In this document: in pieces, positions 7,363 to 14,205 of the stretch
Numbering within the stretch: the first letter of the stretch is position 1
Layout of the letters: every line of letters begins with the position of its first letter
Source: Flavobacteriales bacterium
GTDB lineage: Bacteria > Bacteroidota > Bacteroidia > NS11-12g > UBA955
NCBI GenBank assembly: GCA_947450405.1
Contig: CANFVI010000029.1
Coordinates: forward strand, 1 to 14,205
Direction: 5' to 3'
DNA: 14,205 nucleotides
Position numbers and translations under genes: made by a program
The notes under the pieces: model-generated
Told to the model about the DNA's origin: nothing
What the model saw: the letters and a program-made list of their open reading frames with translations, nothing else
Databases searched by the model: none

Positions 7363-8297
7363 TGCGGTCGTATTTCGCTCCAGGTAAAATTATGATCACC
7401 GGTGAATACCTGGTGATGAATGGATTTGAATGCTTGGCAGTGCCTACCAAATTAGGGCAATGGATGCATGTTTGGGAGTTTGAAACACCAACAGGTCTTT
7501 CCGATTTTATCATGTATCAGGCTAAAGATTTAAATGAAAATATTTGGTTTGAAACGAAAATAATCCTTCCTAATTTTGAAATTGTTGATCCTGCTCAGGT
7601 AGAAAATATCCAAGTTGATCGTCTTGTTGGAATTTTTAAAATGGCAGATTCAGAATTTTGGCAAGAAGGGAAGTCCTATCGAATTGAAACGGTTTTGGAA
7701 TTTGAAAGAACTTCAGGATTGGGAAGTAGTAGTACCTTGGTTAAACTTTTTTCAGATTATTTGAATATTGATCCACTAAAAATTCAATTTGATATTTTTG
7801 GGGGAAGCGGTTACGATGTGGCTGTTGCTAAATTTCAGAAACCTCTGATTTATTGGCTTACTGAAGATGATTCTCATTGGAAATATTGGAAATTAGATAA
7901 GTCGTTAACCGAAAATTGGCATGTGGTTTTTTATGGCCAAAAAACAGATTCTAGGGCAAGTTTATCGGGTGTTCAAGATGCATTGAATGACATTGCAGAA
8001 GATGATTTTTACACTGCACAATTTGATAAAATATTAGAAATGTCGAAAAGTGCAATAGATATGATTTCTTTAGAATCGAGTTTGGAAATGTATCAAATGT
8101 TATTGGCTCAAGCTTTGTTTCTGCCAACAACTTATGACTTATTAGGAATCAAACCTGTAAATAAAGGGTTGTGCAAATGGTTGGGTGCCTGGGGGGGCGA
8201 CATGATTTTGGTAAATCAAACAATTTTGGATGCATATCCACGGGCATTCGAAAATTTCAATACAGTGAAGTGGAACGATTTGGTAATTAATGAATAA
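7362..8297 (+). CDS. GHMP-superfamily kinase with GYDVA signature; candidate phosphomevalonate kinase
   Basis: A 311-residue GHMP-fold small-molecule kinase. Motif 1 is APGKIMITGEYLVMNG (6-21), motif 2 (ATP phosphate loop) is SGLGSSST (118-125), the predicted catalytic Asp lies in GGSGYDVAVA (147-156, Asp 152), and motif 3 is the variant KWLGAWGGDM (272-281), with Trp where a Gly or Ser is usual. It matches the Bacteroidota group I recall being called GYDIA-family GHMP kinases, whose reaction is unassigned. Its place between HMG-CoA reductase and the decarboxylase, with a separate mevalonate kinase downstream, leaves the second mevalonate phosphorylation as its likely job: mevalonate 5-phosphate to diphosphate, or less likely a mevalonate-3-phosphate 5-kinase step. 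This is inference from context, not a motif proof. Its ATG overlaps the preceding stop by one base (TAATG). A run of seven G at 8191-8197 encodes part of motif 3. Confidence 0.85.
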   Translation: MRSYFAPGKIMITGEYLVMNGFECLAVPTKLGQWMHVWEFETPTGLSDFIMYQAKDLNENIWFETKIILPNFEIVDPAQVENIQVDRLVGIFKMADSEFWQEGKSYRIETVLEFERTSGLGSSSTLVKLFSDYLNIDPLKIQFDIFGGSGYDVAVAKFQKPLIYWLTEDDSHWKYWKLDKSLTENWHVVFYGQKTDSRASLSGVQDALNDIAEDDFYTAQFDKILEMSKSAIDMISLESSLEMYQMLLAQALFLPTTYDLLGIKPVNKGLCKWLGAWGGDMILVNQTILDAYPRAFENFNTVKWNDLVINE

Positions 8298-9327
8298 CAA
8301 ACAGATGCAAGTAAAATATCGTTGTCCTAGCAATATTGCTTTGGTGAAATATTGGGGTAAAAAAGAAGGTGGAGTGCAATTGCCAGCAAATGCAAGTATC
8401 AGTTGGTCGTTGAGCGATTTGTATGCAGAAACAACCATGATTGCAACTACCGGAGTGGGACCCAAACTTACATTTACGTTTAAAGGTGAATCTAAACCCT
8501 CTTTTGAGCCCAAAATATTGGCATTTTTGGAGCGAATTTCAGAATATAGTGAGTTTGTAAAAACACATAACTTTATTGTAGATACGGTAAATAACTTTCC
8601 TCATGGAACCGGAATAGCAAGTTCGGCTGCTGGTTTTGGCGCTTTGGCAATGTGTATAGCCGATTTGGAAGGTAAGTTTGAAAATGGAAGTTCTGAGTTT
8701 TTTGAAAGAGCAAGTTTTTTTTCACGTTTGGGTTCAGGAAGTGCTTCAAGAAGCGTTTATGGCAAACCTGCAGTTTGGGGAGAACATCCTGAAATATTGA
8801 ACAGCAGCGACTTATATGCAGTGCCTTTCGAAAAAGAGATTCACGTTTCTTTAAGTAATTGGAAAGATTGCGTTTTAATTGTTGACGATGGTGAGAAGAA
8901 GGTGAGTAGCACTGCTGGACATGCGTTGTTGGAAAATCATCCTTATGCCGCCGCAAGATTTGGGAATGCTCAAAAGAATATTTCTAAAATTACCCAATAC
9001 TTACAAAGTGGTGATGTGCCAAATTTTATTGCATTGGTTGAATCAGAAGCACTTCAATTGCATTCAATGATGATGTCGTCTATTCCTTATTTTGCGTTAA
9101 TTAGACCGAACACATTGGCAATTTTGGAGGAAATTTGGACTTTCAGAGAAGAAACAAATTTGCCTTTGGCCTTTACCTTAGATGCCGGAGCAAATGTGCA
9201 TTTATTGTATGATAAACAATACGAAAAAGAAATTTCAAACTTTATTGACAATAAGTTGTTAGTATACTGCAAAAATGGTACGTACCTTTGTAGTAATATT
9301 GGAGGTACCCCTCAAAAAATAGCCTAA
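8290..9327 (+). CDS. mvaD: Diphosphomevalonate decarboxylase family enzyme
   Basis: A 345-residue GHMP-fold decarboxylase of the diphosphomevalonate decarboxylase family, which phosphorylates the 3-hydroxyl and decarboxylates to give IPP. Diagnostic segments: PSNIALVKYWGKK (13-25) with Lys 20; GIASSAAGFGALAM (108-121), the phosphate loop; GSGSASRSVYG (148-158) with the Arg (154) equivalent to yeast Arg158; and TLDAGANVHLLYD (297-309) with Asp 298, equivalent to the yeast catalytic Asp302. Those residues indicate an active decarboxylase rather than a decarboxylase-like mevalonate 3-kinase, which lacks this Asp. Relatives can use phosphomevalonate or mevalonate 3,5-bisphosphate, so the exact substrate is open. 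The first ATG overlaps the previous stop by 8 bases; an alternative ATG at 8305, five codons on, leaves a 7-base gap and begins closer to the conserved region. Confidence 0.93.
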   Translation: MNNKQMQVKYRCPSNIALVKYWGKKEGGVQLPANASISWSLSDLYAETTMIATTGVGPKLTFTFKGESKPSFEPKILAFLERISEYSEFVKTHNFIVDTVNNFPHGTGIASSAAGFGALAMCIADLEGKFENGSSEFFERASFFSRLGSGSASRSVYGKPAVWGEHPEILNSSDLYAVPFEKEIHVSLSNWKDCVLIVDDGEKKVSSTAGHALLENHPYAAARFGNAQKNISKITQYLQSGDVPNFIALVESEALQLHSMMMSSIPYFALIRPNTLAILEEIWTFREETNLPLAFTLDAGANVHLLYDKQYEKEISNFIDNKLLVYCKNGTYLCSNIGGTPQKIA

Positions 9328-10268
9328 TGTTAAAAGAGTCATTATATTATGCCAAAATTTTATTGTTTGGAGAATATGGAATCATAGAAGATTCTATGGG
9401 ATTAAGCATCCCATACACTTTTTTCAAAGGGAAGTTTGAGTTTTCATCTCAATTTAATGAGGAACAACAATCGTCAAATAACAGTATTGCCAAGTTTGTT
9501 GCCCATTTGAAACAAATGGATGCCAATGGCAATTTGCCATGCACATTTGATTTTGATAAAATTGAAACCGATTTAAATAACGGTTTGTATTTCAATAGTA
9601 GTATTCCTCAAGGATTCGGAGTTGGTAGTTCGGGTGCTTTGGTTGCCGCTTTATATAACCAATATGCTACAGATCAAGTGGCTGCTGATTTGGTAATGCA
9701 AGGAGATAATCTTGCGAATTTAAAAGTGATTTTATCTACCCTTGAATCATATTTTCACGGGAAGAGTTCTGGTTTAGATCCACTTATTTGCTATTTGAAT
9801 TTGCCAATTTTAATTAAAGGGAAAGGCGATTTGGGTGCGGTAGGAATGCCAACAGAAAATATTGAAGGCAAAGGTGCTATTTTCTTGATGGACTCAGGAA
9901 GTCCTGGAAAAACCCAAGGAATGGTTGCTATTTTCCTTCAAAAATTGAAAGACGAAGGTTTTAGAAATTTAGTAAGAACTCAATTAAAAAAATATAATGA
10001 TGGTGCAGTTAAGTCTTTCCTTAAAGGGGAAAACAAACCACTGTTTGAAAATGTAAAAGCAATTTCTTCTCTTTTTTTAGATAATTTCAAACCCATGATT
10101 CCTCAAAAGTTTGAAGAAATTTGGCGCAAGGGACTCGAAACAAATGCCTATTACTTAAAATTATGTGGTAGTGGTGGTGGTGGTTTTGTTTTGGGCTTTA
10201 CTCAAGATTTTGAGCAAGCCGAAAAAATGCTTATTGGTCATAAATTACAGGTAATTTATAAGATCTAA
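9327..10268 (+). CDS. mvk: Mevalonate kinase
   Basis: A 313-residue GHMP kinase that phosphorylates mevalonate at O5. Motif 1 is a Bacteroidota-style YYAKILLFGEYGII (7-20), with Lys 10 and GEY in place of the common GEH. Motif 2 is SSIPQGFGVGSSGALVAAL (91-109). ESYFHGKSSGLDPLICY (140-156) supplies the Mg-binding Glu 140 and the catalytic Asp 151, as expected for mevalonate kinases. Motif 3 is KLCGSGGGGFVLGF (278-291), nearly canonical, in contrast to the degenerate version in the GYDVA kinase upstream. MDSGSPGKTQGMV (188-200) resembles the segment before the long helices in this family. The ATG shares one base with the preceding TAA (TAATG), which suggests translational coupling. Identification as mevalonate rather than phosphomevalonate kinase rests on the HGKSSGLDP motif and overall pattern; swapped roles with the GYDVA kinase are possible but less likely. 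Confidence 0.88.
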   Translation: MLKESLYYAKILLFGEYGIIEDSMGLSIPYTFFKGKFEFSSQFNEEQQSSNNSIAKFVAHLKQMDANGNLPCTFDFDKIETDLNNGLYFNSSIPQGFGVGSSGALVAALYNQYATDQVAADLVMQGDNLANLKVILSTLESYFHGKSSGLDPLICYLNLPILIKGKGDLGAVGMPTENIEGKGAIFLMDSGSPGKTQGMVAIFLQKLKDEGFRNLVRTQLKKYNDGAVKSFLKGENKPLFENVKAISSLFLDNFKPMIPQKFEEIWRKGLETNAYYLKLCGSGGGGFVLGFTQDFEQAEKMLIGHKLQVIYKI

Positions 10269-10270
10269 GT

Positions 10271-11170
10271 ATGCCATTTCTAGGCAACAAAAAAATAATT
10301 AAATTTATATATTTCTTAGGTATCATTCGTTGGTACAACGTGTTGCTCATGGTTTTGGGTCAGTATTTTTTGGCCTTGTTTGTTTTTGGTCCCCAATATT
10401 CATTCAGGCAAATCATCCTAGATAACACATTACACTTAATGGTATTGGCTACCATTTTTACCCTTTGTGGGGCATTTGTAATTAATTCATTTTACGATTC
10501 TGATAAAGATTTGGTAAATAGACCAAAATCAGCACTCGTTGGGAGGGCAATAGGGACAACGTTTTTAGCAAATAGTTATGTGCTTTTTAATTTTTTGGCC
10601 GCTTTATTTGCTTTTTTAGCAACCAAGAAAATCCTAGTATTCTTTTTCTTTTATATTATAATCTGTTGGTTTTACTCCCACAAACTCCAAAAGAAACCCA
10701 TAATTAGAGAGCTTTCAGCCAGTTTGTTAACCATGGCGCCATTGATTGCAATTTGGATTCATTACGGAGTTTGGGATTGGAAATTGATGTATTTCTTTTG
10801 TACATTGCTTACATTGCTTTTTACCAAAGATGTGGTAAAAGATATAGCAGGACATAAAGGGAATTTGATTTTTGGCTACAATACTGTTGTTGTTGCAGCT
10901 GGTAAATCGAGGGTGAAAACAGGGTTAGTTATTTTCAATATTTCTGTATTTTTAATTTTTCTAGGCATTTATTTTTTTCAAAAAGCTAAGTTTTATAATA
11001 ATATTGATCTTATTTTGGGGTCTTCTATTACATTGATTGCCACAATTTTTGTTACAGCCATTGGTTTGACATCTTGGGCCAACAAATACAAGAGAATGGA
11101 TTTGATGCTTAAGTTTTTAATTACATTTCATTTGGCTCTGCCTTTGTTTACATTTATTATTAATTTGTAG
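10271..11170 (+). CDS. UbiA-family prenyltransferase; possible digeranylgeranylglyceryl-phosphate synthase
   Basis: A 299-residue polytopic membrane protein with about eight to nine hydrophobic helices, in the inner membrane. UbiA enzymes move a prenyl group from a prenyl diphosphate to an acceptor. The first Asp-rich motif is NSFYDSDKDLVNRP (72-85; Asn 72, Asp 76, Asp 80), a variant of NDxxDxxxD; the second is KDVVKDIAGHKGN (186-198; Asp 187, Asp 191). YSHKLQKKP (135-143) is the conserved loop before the middle helices. Bacteroidota homologues next to mevalonate genes are often annotated as geranylgeranylglycerol-phosphate geranylgeranyltransferase, an archaeal ether-lipid step; that is an annotation habit I recall, and the acceptor here is not proven. 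Quinone-related or other acceptors remain possible. It starts two bases after the mevalonate kinase stop and is the last gene of the operon. No terminator hairpin is visible after it. Confidence 0.85.
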   Translation: MPFLGNKKIIKFIYFLGIIRWYNVLLMVLGQYFLALFVFGPQYSFRQIILDNTLHLMVLATIFTLCGAFVINSFYDSDKDLVNRPKSALVGRAIGTTFLANSYVLFNFLAALFAFLATKKILVFFFFYIIICWFYSHKLQKKPIIRELSASLLTMAPLIAIWIHYGVWDWKLMYFFCTLLTLLFTKDVVKDIAGHKGNLIFGYNTVVVAAGKSRVKTGLVIFNISVFLIFLGIYFFQKAKFYNNIDLILGSSITLIATIFVTAIGLTSWANKYKRMDLMLKFLITFHLALPLFTFIINL

Positions 11171-11252
11171 GGTTGCTCAATTTATTGGATAACTTCTCCA
11201 CTATTTTAAAATCCATATTCCCTTTTTAATTGCTTTGATGTAATTTCGAAGG
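11171..11252 (+). other. 82-base gap after the isoprenoid operon
   Basis: I see no convincing terminator here: a short ATTTTAAAAT palindrome has no GC stem, and a T5 run follows it only after a gap. TAATTTCG at 11241-11248 is a one-mismatch -7 box, but it ends only 4 bases before the ATG at 11253. If real, it would drive a leaderless transcript, or the true start is the second ATG at 11262. Confidence 0.35.
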
Positions 11253-11663
11253 ATGAGATTAATGAAGTTTTTCATTTGTTTATGTGGTCTCGCATTTTTT
11301 CAAAATGCTTCATGTCAAACAACTGCTGAATTAAATGCCAAAATTGCTGCTTTGGAAACCAAAGTGGTTGTTTTAGAAACCAAAATTTCGATATTAGAAG
11401 AAAATAACAAAGCGTTAAATCTACGCATTGATAATATTTTGCTAAACATCAAACAAGGTGTAACTTCTACCAATCCTGAATTAAAATCACCTCAAGCGAA
11501 CAATATACCTCAACCAACTTCGGTTGCTGCGCCTTCGGTGACAACACAAGACAAATTGAATTCTAGTTCAAGTGGTCAATGTGCCGCAACAACCAAGAAA
11601 GGAACAAGATGCTCGCGAAGAGCATCATCTAATGGATATTGTTGGCAACATGGCGGGAATTAA
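11253..11663 (+). CDS. Small exported coiled-coil protein with C-terminal CCCH module
   Basis: A 136-residue protein in four parts. Residues 1-22 form a signal peptide (LMKFFICLCGLAFFQNASCQ); cleavage after ASC fits a signal peptidase I site, and a lipobox is poor because Asn sits at -3. Residues about 27-66 are an almost ideal coiled coil with Ile/Val at a and Leu at d (IAALETK, VVVLETK, ISILEEN, then two looser heptads). Residues about 70-107 are a Pro/Ser/Thr/Asn-rich linker. Residues 109-134 carry a Cys/His module, CAATTKKGTRC...YCWQH, with Cys 110, Cys 120, Cys 130 and His 133, spaced Cx9Cx9CxxH. This C-terminal motif recurs in many Bacteroidota and some phage proteins as a short domain of unknown function; metal binding is inferred from the residues only. 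A second start, ATG at 11262, is plausible. It lies 14 bases before priA but has no evident functional link. Confidence 0.8.
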   Translation: MRLMKFFICLCGLAFFQNASCQTTAELNAKIAALETKVVVLETKISILEENNKALNLRIDNILLNIKQGVTSTNPELKSPQANNIPQPTSVAAPSVTTQDKLNSSSSGQCAATTKKGTRCSRRASSNGYCWQHGGN

Positions 11664-11677
11664 TTGACATTTAAGTT

Positions 11678-14134
11678 GTGACTGAAAGAATTACCCTTTT
11701 TGCAAAAATCATTTTACCGATACCTCTTCCTAAGATGTACACATACCGTGTGCCTCAAGAATGGGTTGATTTGGTTTTTGTGGGACAAAGGGTAGCGGTT
11801 CCGTTCGGTTCTAAAAAGATCTATTCGGGCATTGTTTATGAATTATCGGAAGTTCCTCCGGAGGGATATCAAGCAAATTATGTATTGGATATTTTAGATG
11901 AATATCCAATCGTTTCAATAAAACAAATTCAGTTTTGGGAATGGATGTCGCAATATTACCTCTGTTACTTGGGCGATATTTTGGCATCAGCATTGCCTGC
12001 AGGATTTAGGGTACAATCACAAACAAAAATTACCTTACACCCGGATTTTGATCCCGATGAAATACCTGAATTGGTTGCCCGTGAAAATGAAATCTTATCT
12101 ATTCTATTAACCAATAAAAGCATAGCAGTAGAGCAAATTCAAAGTTCATTAAAACTAAAATCTGTTCTCAAATATATCAAATCTCTTTACATGAAGGGTT
12201 TGATTTCAATGGAAGAAGAATTGAGGGAAAATTACAAACCTAAATTTATTGAGATTGTAGAATGTACCGATATTTGGGAAAATGAATATGAAGCGAATTT
12301 GGCTTTGAATAATTTAGCCAAAAGTTCTGAAAAACAGTTTCAAGCCATGATGAAGGTTTTGGGTTCTGCTTCCCGAAAATCAAATGTGAAGCAATTAACT
12401 GAGGATAAAACTATAGGTAAACCCATTTTAAAAGCGCTTGAAAAGAAAGGGTTGTTGAAAATTTACAAACAACGCGAAGATCGTTTCCATGCAGTTCAAG
12501 GTGAAGGCGAAAAAGTAGATTTCACCACAAATCAATTGGCTTCTATTGCCGAAATTCAATTTGCGTTTGATCAAAATAAACATGTGTTATTGCATGGTGT
12601 TACTGGTTCCGGCAAAACATTGATCTATTTGCATTTCGCTATAGAGTCTCTCAAAAAAGGAAAACAAGTTTTGTTTTTGGTACCAGAAGTAGCCCTAACC
12701 GAGCATTTGGTTACAAGGGTAGCACAAATAATTCCCGATGAAATTGGGGTTTGGCACCATTATTACAGTACCTCCGAAAGAACTGAACTTTACGAAAAAG
12801 TTAGGTTAAGGGAAATCAATTTTGTGATTGGTACGCGAAATGCAATTTTTGCTCCGTTTGCGGAACTAGATTGTATCATTATTGATGAAGAACATGAAAG
12901 CAGTTTTAAGCAATTTGAAAAACGCCCAATGTTTCATGCCCGCGACGCGGCTTTTCAACTTTCGAGAATTACCGGAGCCAATATCATCATGGGTTCTGCC
13001 ACCCCGAGCTATGAAATGCTGCAATTGTCTAAAGATAATGGCATTCAATATGTTTCATTAAATCAGCGCTACGAACAACAGCAATTTGCTGAGTTAATGA
13101 CACTCAATTTGAGTGAACTAAAAAAGCAAAATAGAATGAATGGGTTTTTCTCTGATCATGCAATTTCAGAAATAACTGAGAAACTCAAAAGGAAACAGAA
13201 AATTATTGTTTACCACAATAGAAAGGGATATGCCCCTTTTATTCAATGCTCATTGTGTGGACATACCACGCAATGTGTTCAATGCGATATTGCTTTGACC
13301 TTTTATAAAAGTTCCAATCAACAACGCTGCAGTTACTGTGGATATCAGCAGCAAGTGCCTAAAGTTTGTCCCGCATGCAATGGAAACGAACTTTTGCTAA
13401 AAGGAGTTGGTACAGAGAAAATAGTTGAAGAATTGAATATTATTTTCCCTGAAATAAAAATTGGCCGTTTTGATCAACAAAGTATCAAAAAACGCAATGA
13501 TTTCCAAAAAATATTGAATGCCTTCGAGTCGGGTGAAATAGATATTTTGGTTGGTACGCAATTATTGGCGAAGGGTATTGACTTTGAAGATGTTGCCCTA
13601 ATTGTGGTGCCTGACTCAGATATCTTATTGAACGTTCCCGATTTTAGATCTCATGAAAGGGCTTTTCAGCAGTTATATCAACTTTCGGGTAGGGCAGGAA
13701 GAGGCAAAAAACAGGGATTGGTAATGATACAAAGTTATCAGCCCAATCATTTGGTTTTAAATGCGGTGAAACAAGAAGCATATATGGAACTTGCAGAAAG
13801 CGAATTAATTGAGCGTAAAACCTTTAATTATCCTCCATTTAGCCGACTAATTGAAATTCAAATCAAGCACAAAGATCAACAAACTGTTTTTTCGGCAGCT
13901 GCTTATTATAATAATTTGATTCGGGGTAGGCTTGGTGATCGATTGTTGGGTCCGTTAACCCCATCAGTGTCAAAAGTAAAGAATTTATATTTACAACAAT
14001 TTCTGTTGAAAATGGAACGGGGAAAAGACAATATCCCCAAAATAAAAGAATACATATTATGGGCACAAAATCAGTTGCAGCAAGCCAATGGATTTTCAGG
14101 CATTCGTGTAGATTTTGATGTTGACCCAAATTAA
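11678..14134 (+). CDS. priA: Primosomal replication protein N' (PriA helicase)
   Basis: The 818-residue length is typical of Bacteroidota PriA. It is a 3'-5' superfamily 2 DNA helicase that recognises stalled or collapsed forks and reloads the replisome. Domains in order: N-terminal 3'-DNA-binding domain (about 1-110, ILPIPLPKMYTYRVP), winged-helix region (about 130-275), helicase lobe 1 with Walker A GVTGSGKT (307-314), DEEH box (403-406) and GSATPS (439-444), a two-zinc cysteine cluster inserted between the lobes (Cys 524, 527, 533, 536, 551, 554, 564, 567; all eight present), then lobe 2 with GTQLLAKG (626-633), PDFRSHER (654-661) and QLSGRAGRG (668-676), and a C-terminal domain. The start is GTG at 11678: an in-frame TAA at 11672 leaves no upstream alternative, and the conserved region starts within ten residues. 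The gene ends in three consecutive in-frame stops, TAA TAA TAG. Confidence 0.97.
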   Translation: MTERITLFAKIILPIPLPKMYTYRVPQEWVDLVFVGQRVAVPFGSKKIYSGIVYELSEVPPEGYQANYVLDILDEYPIVSIKQIQFWEWMSQYYLCYLGDILASALPAGFRVQSQTKITLHPDFDPDEIPELVARENEILSILLTNKSIAVEQIQSSLKLKSVLKYIKSLYMKGLISMEEELRENYKPKFIEIVECTDIWENEYEANLALNNLAKSSEKQFQAMMKVLGSASRKSNVKQLTEDKTIGKPILKALEKKGLLKIYKQREDRFHAVQGEGEKVDFTTNQLASIAEIQFAFDQNKHVLLHGVTGSGKTLIYLHFAIESLKKGKQVLFLVPEVALTEHLVTRVAQIIPDEIGVWHHYYSTSERTELYEKVRLREINFVIGTRNAIFAPFAELDCIIIDEEHESSFKQFEKRPMFHARDAAFQLSRITGANIIMGSATPSYEMLQLSKDNGIQYVSLNQRYEQQQFAELMTLNLSELKKQNRMNGFFSDHAISEITEKLKRKQKIIVYHNRKGYAPFIQCSLCGHTTQCVQCDIALTFYKSSNQQRCSYCGYQQQVPKVCPACNGNELLLKGVGTEKIVEELNIIFPEIKIGRFDQQSIKKRNDFQKILNAFESGEIDILVGTQLLAKGIDFEDVALIVVPDSDILLNVPDFRSHERAFQQLYQLSGRAGRGKKQGLVMIQSYQPNHLVLNAVKQEAYMELAESELIERKTFNYPPFSRLIEIQIKHKDQQTVFSAAAYYNNLIRGRLGDRLLGPLTPSVSKVKNLYLQQFLLKMERGKDNIPKIKEYILWAQNQLQQANGFSGIRVDFDVDPN

Positions 14135-14164
14135 TAATAGATTCAAACTAATCAAAAAAATAAT

Positions 14165-14172
14165 TAACTTTG
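14165..14172 (+). promoter_or_regulatory. Candidate -7 promoter box before the last gene
   Basis: TAACTTTG matches TAnnTTTG exactly and ends 4 bases before the ATG at 14177. No TTTG stands at the usual -33 distance. A transcript from here would be essentially leaderless. Confidence 0.42.
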
Positions 14173-14176
14173 AAAC

Positions 14177-14205
14177 ATGGAACTGGAAACTTTAGAAACC
14201 ACAAC
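14177..14205 (+). CDS. Start of a further gene, cut by the window end
   Basis: An ATG 42 bases after the priA stop opens a frame (MELETLETT) that runs off the window. Its support is the -7 box just upstream and the lack of any other start. With nine codons the product cannot be identified. Confidence 0.45.

Noticed and set aside
8142..8513. 123-codon open frame on the minus strand
   Set aside because: It spans the junction of two well-supported plus-strand genes and has no recognisable domain.
8573..8956. 127-codon open frame on the minus strand
   Set aside because: It lies inside the decarboxylase gene, whose frame has strong family motifs; the minus-strand translation is low-complexity in His, Gln and Leu and resembles no family.
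11333..11398. Near-direct repeats around GAAACCAAA in the small exported gene
   Set aside because: They follow from repeated Leu-Glu-Thr-Lys heptads in the protein and are not an independent DNA element.

Overview
The window reads as a chromosomal segment of a Bacteroidota bacterium, most likely in or near the Flavobacteriia; I cannot place it more precisely. The evidence is an AT-rich composition, almost no recognisable Shine-Dalgarno sequences, TAnnTTTG-type -7 promoter boxes, Bacteroidota-type protein variants (a PriA of about 820 residues, a GHMP kinase with a GYDVA signature, a large exported TPR protein) and a chromosomal mevalonate operon. I see no mobile element, CRISPR array, tRNA or rRNA, and no gene-free stretch over about 110 bases.

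Layout. (1) Positions 2-2968 hold a very large TPR protein that is cut by the left edge; its frame stays open to the first bases, so its true start lies outside. It ends in a clean intrinsic terminator. (2) A convergent gene (3080-3997, minus strand) encodes a membrane-anchored coiled-coil protein with its own terminator; the two terminators sit side by side and both use a GAAA loop. (3) From 4069 everything runs on the plus strand. A small pair, rmlC (dTDP-sugar 3,5-epimerase) and a MazG-like pyrophosphohydrolase, is followed by the main feature. (4) Positions 5006-11170 are a tightly packed isoprenoid operon: type 2 IPP isomerase, class II HMG-CoA reductase, a GHMP kinase of unassigned specificity, a diphosphomevalonate decarboxylase family enzyme, mevalonate kinase and a UbiA prenyltransferase. 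Junctions overlap by 1 to 8 bases or are 2 bases apart. (5) A small exported protein with an ideal heptad coiled coil and a C-terminal Cys/His module lies at 11253-11663. (6) priA (11678-14134) follows, and the first codons of another gene begin at 14177.

How the genes work together. HMG-CoA reductase makes mevalonate and mevalonate kinase makes a phosphomevalonate. By elimination the unassigned GHMP kinase should supply the second phosphorylation. The decarboxylase then gives IPP, the isomerase balances IPP and DMAPP, and the UbiA enzyme uses a long-chain prenyl diphosphate made elsewhere. HMG-CoA synthase and prenyl diphosphate synthases are not in the window. The most interesting item is this GHMP kinase, because no textbook phosphomevalonate kinase is present and its family has no assigned reaction that I can recall. 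The UbiA member may point to a bacterial archaeal-type ether-lipid step.
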